Source: Rhodobacterales bacterium
Lineage (GTDB): Bacteria > Pseudomonadota > Alphaproteobacteria > Rhodobacterales > Rhodobacteraceae
Reading direction: 5' to 3'
DNA: 64,000 nucleotides
NCBI GenBank assembly: GCA_026400355.1
Contig: JAPLPE010000020.1
Coordinates: 145,166-209,165 of the forward strand
Numbering within the stretch: the stretch's first letter is position 1; every line of letters starts with the position of its first letter. Position numbers and translations under genes: made by a program. Positions 7,948 through 16,272 of this stretch are shown piece by piece. Under the pieces are notes generated by a model that was not told the DNA's origin, did not search any database, and saw nothing but the letters and a program-made list of their open reading frames with translations.

Positions 7948-9353
7948 CATTGCCCACCCCTGATATCGCCGGCGCCAAGGCGGCCCTCGCCCATCTTGAC
8001 CTTGACGAAAACCCCGTCTCGATCCGCGCAAAAAGCCGGGATTTCTTCTGGTATTCCCCGATCCTAAAGGCACGCCTTGACCATCTGACCGCCGATTTCG
8101 TCGTCGCGCCAAAGACCGAGGCCGAGGTGATCGAGGTGCTCCGCGCATGCTATGCCCACAACGTGCCCGTCACCACGCGCGGCACCGGCACGGGCAATTA
8201 TGGTCAGGCGATCCCGCTGGCCGGGGGCTGCATTCTGCACCTGCACAACATGAACCGCGTCAGGGAAATCCATCCAGGCCGCGTCATCGTGGAACCGGGC
8301 TGCGTGCTCGAACAACTTGACGCCGCCTGCAAAGCACATTCCGGGCAGGAAATCCGGATGTTTTCTTCGACCTGGACTACGGCCACCGTGGGCGGCTTCA
8401 TCGCCGGCGGGTCGGGCGGGGTGGGGTCGGTCCGCTGGGGGGGCTTGCGCGATCTGGGCAACATCATCCGCCTCCGCGTCATCACGATGGAGGCCGAACC
8501 CCGCGCTCTCGAATTCACCGGTGAGGAAATCCACCGTGTGAGCCATGCCTATGGCACCAACGGCATCATCACGGAACTCGAACTTCCGCTAGCGCCTGCC
8601 TATGACTGGGTGGGTATGTTCGTGTCGCTCGACAATTTTGCCGATGCCAACCGCTTTGCCTATGACCTTGCCTCCGAGGACGGGATTCTCATCAAGCTCG
8701 CGACCGTGTTTGAACCGCCCATCGCGCAGGACTATTTCCAGCGGGTTGCGCCCTACGTCAAGCCGGGAGAGTCGGTGCTGGCGCTCATGGTCGCGCCCCA
8801 TGCGCTGGAAGGGTTCAAGACCTTCTGCGGCCGCTGGCCGGGGGCCGAGGTGATCTACCGGTCCGACACGTCGCAATGGCCCCGCGACCCAGGCCATGTG
8901 TTCGAATACGGCTGGAATCATACCACGCTCCGTGCGCTCAAGGTCGATCCCTCGATCACCTATCTGCAGGTGGGCTATGGCACCGACAACCCGCTGGCGC
9001 TGGTGGAAAAGATCCGCGCCATGTTCTCACCAGAGGTGCTCCAGCATATCGAGGTCACGCGCCAGAATGGCCGGATCGCCATGGGCGGCCTCAGCCTTGT
9101 CAGGTTCACGACCGAGGAGAGGCTGGACGAGATCGTCCGCCTTCACGAGGCCGAGGGGGCGATGATATTCAACCCGCACCGCTATACGCTGGAAGAAGGC
9201 GGGCGGCAGGCTGTCGATGACCGGCAACTGGCCTTCAAGCGCGAGGCCGACCCCAAGGGCCTGCTCAACCCCGGCAAGATGATCGCCTGGGATGATCCGA
9301 AATGGGCCTATGACCGGATGTATGCCTATCCGGAAATGAGGGCGGCAGAATGA
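7944..9353 (+). CDS. FAD-binding oxidoreductase (GlcD / FAD_binding_4 type)
   Basis: From ATG 7944 (ATGA overlap with the amidohydrolase) the protein is 469 residues. The PCMH-type FAD domain is recognised by FVVAPKTEAEVIEVLRACYA and PVTTRGTGTGNYGQA (residues 76-90), then TWTTATVGGFIAGGSGGVGS, the glycine-rich second half. The C-terminus has the usual DPKGLLNPGKMI ending. Relatives oxidise 2-hydroxyacids, sugars or alcohols, or reduce double bonds. As the last gene in the operon it probably performs the redox step on the product of, or the substrate for, the neighbouring amidohydrolase. No covalent-flavin His is evident at the first glycine-rich motif. Confidence 0.85.
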   Translation: MTLPTPDIAGAKAALAHLDLDENPVSIRAKSRDFFWYSPILKARLDHLTADFVVAPKTEAEVIEVLRACYAHNVPVTTRGTGTGNYGQAIPLAGGCILHLHNMNRVREIHPGRVIVEPGCVLEQLDAACKAHSGQEIRMFSSTWTTATVGGFIAGGSGGVGSVRWGGLRDLGNIIRLRVITMEAEPRALEFTGEEIHRVSHAYGTNGIITELELPLAPAYDWVGMFVSLDNFADANRFAYDLASEDGILIKLATVFEPPIAQDYFQRVAPYVKPGESVLALMVAPHALEGFKTFCGRWPGAEVIYRSDTSQWPRDPGHVFEYGWNHTTLRALKVDPSITYLQVGYGTDNPLALVEKIRAMFSPEVLQHIEVTRQNGRIAMGGLSLVRFTTEERLDEIVRLHEAEGAMIFNPHRYTLEEGGRQAVDDRQLAFKREADPKGLLNPGKMIAWDDPKWAYDRMYAYPEMRAAE

Positions 9354-9365
9354 CCGGGCGGCAGA

Positions 9366-9445
9366 GAGGGGCTGTCTGCCCCTCGCCCTTCGGGCCCCTC
9401 CAAAGGTGTTCTGACGACAAAGAAACATGGGGAATTTGCGCAGGG
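9366..9445. repeat. Intergenic hairpin plus GACAAAG-AACATGGGG tail (dispersed family)
   Basis: GAGGGGC-TGTCT-GCCCCTC (9366-9384) is a perfect 7-bp stem just after the FAD oxidoreductase stop, and may act as terminator. It is followed by GACGACAAAGAAACATGGGG. That tail recurs at 20671-20695 and, without the last bases and on the other strand, at 21331-21348. Confidence 0.5.
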
Positions 9446-9456
9446 AGGTGGGGCGC

Positions 9457-10038
9457 ATGACAAAGGCGCTCGTGCTTTTTGCCCATCCTTGTGAAGAGAG
9501 TTTTTCAGCAGCGCTGCACAGGACGGTGGTGGATACGCTGACCGGCCGGGGCTGGGACGTTGATGATTGTGACCTGAATGCCGAAGGGTTCAGTCCGGTT
9601 CTGACCGCCGCCGAACGGCGCGGCTATCATGACGTGGCGACCAACACCGCCGCCGTGCAGGGCTATGTTGACCGGGTCATGCGGGTCGAGGCTTTGGTGC
9701 TGGTCTTTCCCGTCTGGAACTTTGGCTATCCGGCGATCCTGAAAGGCTTCTTTGACCGGGTGTTCCTGCCCGGCGTGTCCTTCCGGCTTGAGGACGGGAT
9801 CGTGAAGCCAAACCTGACCCACATCCGCAGGCTTGCCGCCGTAACCACCTATGGTGGCGCGCGGAGCCGCGCTTTCCTTGCGGGCGATCCGCCCCGGCAT
9901 GTGGTCAAGCGCGCGTTGTGGGGCGTTACCCGGCCCGACAAGATGCGCTATCTGGCGCTTTATGACATGAACCGCGTTAACGACGCCCAGCGGGGCCAGT
10001 TTCTTTCAAAGGTCAAGTCCGAGATGGAGCGGTTCTGA
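9457..10038 (+). CDS. NAD(P)H dehydrogenase (quinone), flavodoxin fold (MdaB/KefF type)
   Basis: ATG 9457 is chosen over 9427 because GGAGGTG lies directly upstream; it gives 193 residues. The fold-2 flavodoxin pattern is clear: MTKALVLFAHPCEESFSAAL with the phosphate-binding loop, then EALVLVFPVWNFGYPAILKGF-FDRVFLPG around the isoalloxazine site. It likely reduces quinones or nitro compounds by two electrons with FMN or FAD in the cytosol. Its TGA overlaps the ATG of a second member of the same family (TGATG), so the pair is one transcription unit, possibly a heteromer or an old duplication. Confidence 0.88.
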   Translation: MTKALVLFAHPCEESFSAALHRTVVDTLTGRGWDVDDCDLNAEGFSPVLTAAERRGYHDVATNTAAVQGYVDRVMRVEALVLVFPVWNFGYPAILKGFFDRVFLPGVSFRLEDGIVKPNLTHIRRLAAVTTYGGARSRAFLAGDPPRHVVKRALWGVTRPDKMRYLALYDMNRVNDAQRGQFLSKVKSEMERF

Positions 10039-10676
10039 TGCGCGCTTTGGTCGTCTATTGCCACCCGAGCCCCGGAAGTTTCAACGCAGCCATTCGTGAT
10101 CTTGTCATGGACAAGCTGCGCACTGCCGGTGCCGAGGCGCGGCTGATCGACCTATATGCGCGGGGCTTTCAACCGGTGCTGACCATGCCGGAATGGACAG
10201 GGTATCTGGACTACCCCGCCAATCAGGCCCCCTTGGCCGAGGATGTGGACCATATCCGCTGGTGCGACACTCTGATCTTTGTCTATCCGACGTGGTGGTA
10301 TGGTCTGCCTGCCATGCTCAAGGGCTGGCTCGACAGGGCGCTACTGCCCGATGTGGCCTTTCTGATGCCCGATGAGACTAACGGCACGATCCGCCCCGGC
10401 CTTACCCATATCACCCGCCTTGGCGTTTTTACGACCTGCGGGGCGAGCTGGTGGCTGACCAAGGTGGTGGGTTCCCCCGGGCGGCGGACTTTGCTCTGGG
10501 GTATCGGGCTCATCTGCGCCAAGCCGCTGAAGACGGTTTTCGCCGCGCACTACCTGATGGATTCCTCGACACCGGCGAGCCGGGCGAAGCATCTGAAGCG
10601 GGTGGCGGCGAAGATGGACAAGCTGATCGGACGCCAGCCTGTGGCCGCCCGGCAGAACGCGCCTGCCACCGGGTAG
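10038..10676 (+). CDS. Second flavodoxin-fold NAD(P)H oxidoreductase
   Basis: This 212-residue paralogue of the upstream gene starts by TGATG overlap. It shows MRALVVYCHPSPGSFNAAI and DTLIFVYPTWWYGLPAMLKGWLDR, the same flavin and quinone-site motifs, plus a longer C-terminal part ending in a basic stretch (KRVAAKMDKLIGR). The two proteins align over the core but differ in the substrate loop (PVWNFGYP against PTWWYGLP), so they may have different acceptors. Probable cytosolic two-electron quinone reductase. Confidence 0.86.
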   Translation: MRALVVYCHPSPGSFNAAIRDLVMDKLRTAGAEARLIDLYARGFQPVLTMPEWTGYLDYPANQAPLAEDVDHIRWCDTLIFVYPTWWYGLPAMLKGWLDRALLPDVAFLMPDETNGTIRPGLTHITRLGVFTTCGASWWLTKVVGSPGRRTLLWGIGLICAKPLKTVFAAHYLMDSSTPASRAKHLKRVAAKMDKLIGRQPVAARQNAPATG

Positions 10677-10739
10677 GGCCTTGCCTTGGGCCCGCCGGGC
10701 TGGCAGCAACCGGCCCGGGACAGGGGAGGGGGCCAGACC

Positions 10740-11924
10740 ATGACACGCGATCCAAGGTTGGACGTCTTCCGCGGACTGGCCCTGGTCATCATTCTGATCG
10801 ACCATTTGCCGGGCAATTTCTGGTCCCACTACACCCTTGGCAACTGGGGCTTCTCTGATGGCGCCGAAGGGTTCGTTCTGATCGCAGGTATTTCAGCGGG
10901 GCTGGCCTACGGGGCCTACTTCCGCGCACCAGCGCAGATCATGGCCGGGACGGGCCGGATCTGGCGCCGGGTCTGGACGATCTACCTCGTGCAGATCCTG
11001 ATCACCGTGCTGGCGTTGGGCCTCTCAGTGGTGCTTTATCGCTGGTTCGACAATCCGGCCATGTTCGGGATCAATCAGGTGGACAAGTTCTTTGCCACGC
11101 CGCAATCGGGGATGGTCCGCATTCCGCTGCTGGTCCAGCATCTGAACTATGTCGATATCCTGCCGGTCTATCTGGCGCTTCTGTCGGTGACGCCGTTTCT
11201 CCTTTGGCTCGCGTGGCGGGTGCCGCTGGTCCTTCTGGCGGGGTCTGTGTCGCTTTGGATTGTGACGGATGTCTGGGCGCTGAACCTGCCCAGCTATCCC
11301 AATCCGGCGGGCTGGTTCTTCAACCCGCTGGCCTGGCAGCTGATCTTTACGGTTGGTCTTATGGCCGGGGTTGCCATGAACGACGGGCGGCGCCTGGTTC
11401 CAGTGACGCCGTGGCTCCTGCTCCCGGCCTTGGCCGTGCTGGCGCTGGGCTTTGTGATGTATGTCCCGCCGTCAATGTCCGGCCCGCTCTGGGACTGGCG
11501 CTGGCAGATGGGCGAGGCAGGGGTGCCGGACATCCTTGTCGGCCTGGAGAAGACCTTCCTTCCCCTGCCGCGTCTCCTGCATGCGCTTGCGCTGGCCTAT
11601 GTCCTGTCCTGTTTCGCCTTCGTCCGAACGGCCTGCGCCAGCCGTTATGCAACGCCCTTTGCATTGCTCGGGCGGAACGCGCTGCCGGTCTTTGCCATGG
11701 GCAGCCTGCTGAACTTCGGGATGCAACTGGTTCGTGTGGAAACGGGCGAGGATTTCTGGCTCGATACCGCCATGCTGGCCGCGGGACTGGCGGTCCTTTT
11801 CGTCCTTGCCGCCGCGCGTCAATACTGGCCCAAGCCTACCTCCGGTGCGCGGTCCCCAGCGGCGCGCGCCAACGCGACGGACCGATCAGCATCAGAAGTC
11901 CCGGCAGGCTTGCCGCAAGGCTGA
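10740..11924 (+). CDS. opgC: OpgC-family membrane acyltransferase
   Basis: From ATG 10740 (SD GGGGAGGGGG) the product is 394 residues. The opening RDPRLDVFRGLALVIILIDH and the following NWGFSDGAEGFVLIAGISAG are the OpgC signature, in which the early R and H are conserved in acyltransferase-3-like enzymes. About ten hydrophobic segments follow. OpgC proteins substitute osmoregulated periplasmic glucans with succinyl or similar groups at the inner membrane. No opgG/opgH gene is in the window, so the acceptor glycan is not proven. The last 89 bases overlap the decayed YbhN-like gene on the other strand. Confidence 0.85.
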   Translation: MTRDPRLDVFRGLALVIILIDHLPGNFWSHYTLGNWGFSDGAEGFVLIAGISAGLAYGAYFRAPAQIMAGTGRIWRRVWTIYLVQILITVLALGLSVVLYRWFDNPAMFGINQVDKFFATPQSGMVRIPLLVQHLNYVDILPVYLALLSVTPFLLWLAWRVPLVLLAGSVSLWIVTDVWALNLPSYPNPAGWFFNPLAWQLIFTVGLMAGVAMNDGRRLVPVTPWLLLPALAVLALGFVMYVPPSMSGPLWDWRWQMGEAGVPDILVGLEKTFLPLPRLLHALALAYVLSCFAFVRTACASRYATPFALLGRNALPVFAMGSLLNFGMQLVRVETGEDFWLDTAMLAAGLAVLFVLAAARQYWPKPTSGARSPAARANATDRSASEVPAGLPQG

Positions 11925-12330
11925 CAAGGCCAAAGCTGATGCTTGCCGCAATCCCCGCCGCTGCCGCTCCGCCCATCAGCGGCCAGAACGCCGCCGCAGC
12001 CCCCTCGCGCAGGCCCCAGCCCCCGGCCGAGATCGGCAGAAGCATTGCCGTCAGAATCAGCGGCGGCACGGTCAGCACTACGATCAGCGGCATTTCCGTG
12101 CCCGTTGCCCGCGCTGCAAAGGTGATCGCCGCGACGTTGCAGGACACCGTCAACACGCTTAAGGCCACTTGCATCTGCCAGATCCCCGGCGCGCACAGCG
12201 CCTGAACCGAGGCTGCCGCAAATCCCTTGAGCGCGCGGGAAATCGGCCCCGGCACCGTGCCCATTACGGCTAAGGCCACGATTGCGCCGAGTAGGACGAC
12301 GATGCTTGTCCGCACGGTATGGCGTACCAA
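11836..12330 (-). pseudogene. Truncated YbhN/UPF0104-type (lysylphosphatidylglycerol-synthase TM domain) flippase-like protein
   Basis: The 164-codon frame contains only the C-terminal half of the usual protein of about 300 residues: LTVPPLILTAMLLPISAGGW followed by GLREGAAAAF, which is the most conserved region of the family, plus four or five hydrophobic segments. No N-terminal half is present upstream; instead the sequence joins a decayed guanine deaminase on the opposite strand. It overlaps the opgC 3' end tail to tail. Probably a non-functional remnant left by a deletion, although a short product from ATG 12330 cannot be excluded. Confidence 0.6.
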
Positions 12331-12394
12331 CGCGGGTATTGGACCGCTGCGGGCGGTCGGATGCTGAGGCGCGTTTTGCTTTCGGGCTAATGCG

Positions 12395-12932
12395 GGCGCA
12401 TGGAGTCATGGGACGCATCTGTCGGGGACCGACATGGAGCTGTTGCGCTATCACGGCACGGCTGTGGCGCATTGCCCGCTGTCGAACGCTTATTTCGCGG
12501 GGGCGGTGTTCCCGCTGCGGACAGCACTGGAGCGCGGGCTGCATGTGGGGCTTGGGTCCGACATTTCGGGCGGGCTGGCGGGAACGATATCGAAAACGGC
12601 GCGGACGGCGGTGGCAGCGTCCCAAATACGCGAAAGCGGGGTGGACGCCGAGGTTGCGCCCGAGGCGCGAGCGCTGGTGCGGCGCGGGTCGATTTCTGCA
12701 CAGCCTTCTGGCTGGTCACGGCGGGCAGGGTGAGACTTTGGGTCTGCCGGTGGGCTAGGTCGGACCGGCGATGCAGTTTGACGCCATGGCGATTGATACC
12801 GGCGCGGCCACGGGCGGGATCAGGCTTTCGCCCGGGGATTCTGGCGACCGGGTGCTGGAGAAGGTAGTCTTTGGTGCCAACCGGACAAATGTGGCGCGGG
12901 TCTGGGTGGCCGGGCGGCGAGTCTGCGGCTGA
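12395..12932 (+). pseudogene. Guanine-deaminase (GuaD-like) C-terminal remnant
   Basis: Recognisable GuaD pieces occur in three frames: THLSGTDMELL and GTAVAHCPLSNAYFAGAVFP, then GLHVGLGSDISGG and ARTAVAASQIRESGVD (about 12413-12650), then DFCTAFWLVTAG (about 12690-12725), then ETLGLPVG, a stop, and MQFDAMAIDTGAA to NVARVWVAGRRV (to 12932). The catalytic N-terminal half with the H-x-H metal motif is missing. With at least two frame changes and a stop it is clearly dead. Together with the broken adenine deaminase it shows a purine-deaminase capacity being lost from this neighbourhood. Confidence 0.75.
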
Positions 12933-12936
12933 GGGT

Positions 12937-12990
12937 GGAGGGGGGCTCTGCGACCCGCTTCGCACCCCCGAGGTATTTCGCCGACAGAGA
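12937..12990 (+). repeat. Dispersed intergenic GAGGTATTT element
   Basis: GGAGGGGGGCTCTG, then CGCACCCCCGAGGTATTT and CGCCGACAGAGAAT. The GAGGTATTT core with an upstream G/C-rich hairpin also occurs at 15283-15330 and, inverted, at 21331-21361. It follows the guaD remnant. No gene was found between here and 13170. Confidence 0.45.
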
Positions 12991-13143
12991 ATCGCAGGGC
13001 TGTTTCGGGATCGACGGTCTTATCTTGCGGCCTGCGCCTTTTGCGTCTCGGGTCGGCATTCAAGAAGGATCGGTTGTCGTCTTTGCTCAGTCTGAGCTTA
13101 TTTCTGGCACAAGTATCTCTTGGGGAGCGCAGCGGGGGGGCGT

Positions 13144-13161
13144 CCCCCTGCCCGGCCGGGC
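13144..13161. repeat. 18-bp GC block identical to 17455-17472
   Basis: CCCCCTGCCCGGCCGGGC lies 9 bases downstream of the ABC ATPase stop codon and is identical to the block directly downstream of the binding-protein stop at 17473. It contains the palindrome GCCCGGCCGGGC and probably forms a 3'-end hairpin or REP-like stabiliser. Confidence 0.5.
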
Positions 13162-13170
13162 CCGAGCAGG

Positions 13171-14238
13171 TCATTCGGAGAAGAGATGCACCTCGGTCGG
13201 GTTGAAGCTGAGGCTGATCTCGCTGCCCAAGGGATAGACGGCATCGCGGGTCAGTGCCGCGATGACGGATTTGCCGGTGGCGAGGGTGACTTCGACCACG
13301 GTTTCAGCGCCGAGGCGTTCGGTCAGGGCGACCTTGCCGTGCAGTTGACCCGAACGGCGGTCGGTTTCGGGGGTCAGGTACTGCGGGCGGATGCCAAGGC
13401 GGGCCTTGCCACCGGCGGTGTAGCTGCCGTGGCGTGCCGTGATCTCGACCGGGTCGAGTGAGGGGTTGGCGACGGTGATGCGGTTGCCGTTGACAGCCTT
13501 CACATCGACATCGAGGAAGTTCATCGAGGGCGAACCGATGAAGCCAGCGACAAAGGCATTCGCGGGGTTGTGGTAAAGGTCCATCGGCGCGCCGATCTGC
13601 TGGACCATGCCGTCCTTAAGCACGACGATCTTGTCGGCCAGCGTCATCGCCTCAACCTGATCATGGGTGACGTAGATCATCGTCGCGCCAAGCGTCTTGT
13701 GCAGCTTGCCGATCTCCATCCGCATGTCCATCCGGAGTGCCGCGTCGAGGTTGGAGAGGGGCTCGTCGAAGAGGAAGACGGCCGGTTTGCGCACGATGGC
13801 GCGGCCTATGGCAACGCGCTGGCGCTGGCCGCCAGAGAGTTGTGAGGGGCGGCGGTCGAGGAGGTGTTCCATCTGCAGGATGCGGGCCGCCTCGGCGACC
13901 TTGGCCTCCTTCTCCTCTTTCGAGGCACCTGCGATGGTCAGGCCAAAGGCTACATTTTCGCGCACAGTCATATGGGGAAAAATGGCATAGGACTGGAACA
14001 CCATGGCGACGCCGCGGTCCTTTGGCGGCAGGTCATTCACAGTGCGGTCGCCAATGGTGAGCGTGCCCGAAGTGATATCCTCGAGCCCCGCGATCATCCG
14101 CAGGAGGGTGGATTTGCCGCAGCCCGAGGGGCCGACGAAGACCACGAATTCGCCGTCTTCGACCGTGATGTCAACGCCCTTGATGACATGGACCTGCCCG
14201 TAGGATTTGCGGATGTCGTTGAGCGTGATGCCGGCCAT
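13171..14238 (-). CDS. Sugar ABC transporter ATPase (UgpC/MalK type)
   Basis: The 355-residue protein has Walker [10 protein letters not shown] at residues 36-44, [15 protein letters not shown] from 134, Walker [13 protein letters not shown] around 155-166, and switch-region [21 protein letters not shown]. About 120 C-terminal residues form the TOBE/MOP regulatory domain ([17 protein letters not shown] start, [12 protein letters not shown] here), typical of carbohydrate importers. It is the last gene of a leftward operon: regulator, binding protein, two permeases, glycosidase, ATPase. It probably energises uptake of the oligosaccharide handled by the adjacent glycosidase. Confidence 0.92.
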   Translation of the reverse strand: MAGITLNDIRKSYGQVHVIKGVDITVEDGEFVVFVGPSGCGKSTLLRMIAGLEDITSGTLTIGDRTVNDLPPKDRGVAMVFQSYAIFPHMTVRENVAFGLTIAGASKEEKEAKVAEAARILQMEHLLDRRPSQLSGGQRQRVAIGRAIVRKPAVFLFDEPLSNLDAALRMDMRMEIGKLHKTLGATMIYVTHDQVEAMTLADKIVVLKDGMVQQIGAPMDLYHNPANAFVAGFIGSPSMNFLDVDVKAVNGNRITVANPSLDPVEITARHGSYTAGGKARLGIRPQYLTPETDRRSGQLHGKVALTERLGAETVVEVTLATGKSVIAALTRDAVYPLGSEISLSFNPTEVHLFSE

Positions 14239-14242
14239 GGGG

Positions 14243-15238
14243 TTACTCCGCTGCCTTGGCTATTGGGATGACGGTGAGAAGTCCGTCGGGGCCGACAATA
14301 ACGGGCTCGGGGTCCATCTCGTAGCCGCCGAAGTTGTCCTTTCCGTTGTCGGCAAAGCCCATGATGCGCAGCCCGTCCGCGGTTTCGACGATGCGGGCGG
14401 CATAGCGGCGGCAGGGTTCGTCCCCGTCAAGGAACGGGCCCGGAGGAATGCGCCAGGGGCCGCGCGGGTGATCGGCGATCAGGTAGTGGGTGCCCGTGAC
14501 GGGGGTCTGCGGGTTGGTGGCGCGGGTCTGGGCCGACCAGTGCTGTGACGAGGTGCAGAAGAGGCAATACCAGTGCGCTCCTTGCCGGAAGACCTGGGGC
14601 ACCTCAAGCTGGCCATAGCCGCCGGTGAAGACGGGGGGCCGAAGGGTCCAGTGGACAAGGTCGGACGATGTCGCAAAGCCGATGCAGCCGCCCGCATTCG
14701 GCTCGGCGATGCCCGGGGCGCGGGCGGTGAAATACATGAGCCAACCGTCGCTGTCGGGGTCGCGCATGACCCAGGGGTCGCGCATGGCGCGGTCGTGCCA
14801 GAACCCGACCATGTGGTCCTTTTCATAGGTGTCGGCATTGGGTCCGGTGAGATCAAGCGCCAGGCCGTCGCCCACCCGGGTCCAGTTGTGCAGGTCGGTC
14901 GAGGTGGCGTGGCCGATGCGTTGATAGAGCGATTTTTCAGCGAGGCAGGTTCCGGTGTAAAACAGGTGCCAGAGGCCCGCGTCATCGCTTACGACCGATC
15001 CGGTCCAGGTGGTGCTGTCATCCCAAGCCAGGCCATTGCGCTGCGGTTCGAACGTGGTGCCGAGGTCGGTCCAGGTCACGAGGTCACTGGAGGTCGCATG
15101 GCGCTGCGTGGCGTTCAGGTGGCGGAGATCGGGATCAATCAGCGATTTGGGGGCTTGAAGGAAGAAGCCGTGCCAGGTGTTTCCTTCCTGTACATACCAG
15201 CTGTCCCAGAGCCAGGTGTCTTTGAGTGCGAAAACCAT
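14243..15238 (-). CDS. Clan GH-J (GH32/GH68-like) glycoside hydrolase
   Basis: This 331-residue protein is a single five-bladed beta-propeller domain without signal peptide. The three clan GH-J positions are visible: WDSW with Asp12 as nucleophile, RDP with Asp154 as transition-state stabiliser, and GQLEVPQV with Glu212 as acid/base. TTWTGS corresponds to the W-S/T-G-S motif. The WDSW form is closer to GH68 levansucrases than the WMNDPN of GH32, but the protein lacks a secretion signal and is shorter. It lies in a sugar-uptake operon, so it probably cleaves an imported beta-fructoside or related oligosaccharide in the cytosol. GH43 or GH130 relatives share the fold and remain possible. Confidence 0.7.
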   Translation of the reverse strand: MVFALKDTWLWDSWYVQEGNTWHGFFLQAPKSLIDPDLRHLNATQRHATSSDLVTWTDLGTTFEPQRNGLAWDDSTTWTGSVVSDDAGLWHLFYTGTCLAEKSLYQRIGHATSTDLHNWTRVGDGLALDLTGPNADTYEKDHMVGFWHDRAMRDPWVMRDPDSDGWLMYFTARAPGIAEPNAGGCIGFATSSDLVHWTLRPPVFTGGYGQLEVPQVFRQGAHWYCLFCTSSQHWSAQTRATNPQTPVTGTHYLIADHPRGPWRIPPGPFLDGDEPCRRYAARIVETADGLRIMGFADNGKDNFGGYEMDPEPVIVGPDGLLTVIPIAKAAE

Positions 15239-15282
15239 GGGTGATGCCTTTCTTTGGTCTGCTGCCGGGCGTTCGGCCCGGC

Positions 15283-15345
15283 GGTGGAGGGGGGCTCTGC
15301 CCCCCGCTCCGCTCCCCCCGAGGTATTTGGGCTCGAAAGAGGCGG
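15283..15345 (+). repeat. Dispersed intergenic GAGGTATTT element with hairpin
   Basis: GGGGGGCTCTGCCCCCC forms a strong hairpin, followed by GCTCCGCTCCCCCCGAGGTATTTGGGC. It lies in the 154-base gap between the second permease gene and the glycosidase gene of the same operon, where it could reduce read-through or protect upstream mRNA. The same design is at 12937 and 21331. Confidence 0.5.
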
Positions 15346-15392
15346 GGCAGGGAAGAGCGGGCGGCGGGCCGCGCGCCCCCGGGATGTGCGGG

Positions 15393-16271
15393 TCAGCCTT
15401 TGACGCCGGTCGAGGCGATGGAGGCGATGAAGGCTTTCTGCAGGTAAAGATAGAAAGCCAGAACCGGGAGGGTGATCAGGCTGAGGTAGGCCATGACTTC
15501 GCCCCATGCGACGTTGAGCTGGAAGAAGTATTGCAGGCCCACCATGACGGGGCGGTAACCTTCTTCCTGCACGACCATGAGGGGCCAGAGGTATTGGTTG
15601 TACATGACGAGGAACTTGAGGATCGCGGCGGTCGCGAGGACCGGACCGGCGAGCGGCATGACGATTTTCGCGTAAACCTGGTACCATGACGCGCCTTCGA
15701 CGCGGGCGGCTTCGATCAACTCGCCGGGGAGGTCTTTGAAGTATTGCACGAAGAGGAAGATCGTGAGGCCGTCTGCGATGAAGGGGATGATCTGGACTCG
15801 GTAGCTGTTAAGCCAGCCCCAGGTCAGACCGTCGAACCCGATCCAGGGGAGTTTAGAGGCGATCAGGAGGAGCGGGATCGCGTAGGTTTCGAAAGGCACG
15901 ATCAGGGTCGCAAGGATCAGGGTCAGGACAAGGTCGCGGCCCTTCCAGTTGAGAAAGACAAAGGCGAAGGCCGCGGCCGAACAGATCAGGAGCGAGAAGA
16001 GCACGGTGATGCCGGTCACGATGACCGAGTTCATCACGAAAAGGCCGACTGGAGCGCGTTCGAAGGCGGCAGTGTAATTGTGGAACGAGATATCACCCAC
16101 CGGCAGGAAGGCGCGGAGCGAGGCCGTGTCGGAAAGCAGTTGCTGGTCGGGCTTCAGGGATGACATCACCATGAAGACCAACGGAAAGACGAAGATTATG
16201 GCGATCAGCACCAGCACCGCATAGCGGGTCCAGAGGCGCAGGCCGTGGTTGTCGGCAGAGATGGCGGCCAT
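15393..16271 (-). CDS. Carbohydrate ABC transporter permease (MalG type)
   Basis: The 292-residue inner-membrane protein has about six hydrophobic segments beginning AVLVLIAIIFVFPLVFMVMSS. It has the EAA-loop region ELIEAARVEGASWYQVYAKI followed by VMPLAGPVLAT, which contacts the ATPase, and the short C-terminal KAFIASIAS tail typical of MalG/UgpE subunits. Its ATG lies one base beyond the stop of the partner permease, so the two are co-translated. Together they form the membrane channel for the family-1 binding protein encoded upstream. Confidence 0.92.
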   Translation of the reverse strand: MAAISADNHGLRLWTRYAVLVLIAIIFVFPLVFMVMSSLKPDQQLLSDTASLRAFLPVGDISFHNYTAAFERAPVGLFVMNSVIVTGITVLFSLLICSAAAFAFVFLNWKGRDLVLTLILATLIVPFETYAIPLLLIASKLPWIGFDGLTWGWLNSYRVQIIPFIADGLTIFLFVQYFKDLPGELIEAARVEGASWYQVYAKIVMPLAGPVLATAAILKFLVMYNQYLWPLMVVQEEGYRPVMVGLQYFFQLNVAWGEVMAYLSLITLPVLAFYLYLQKAFIASIASTGVKG

Positions 16272-16272
16272 G

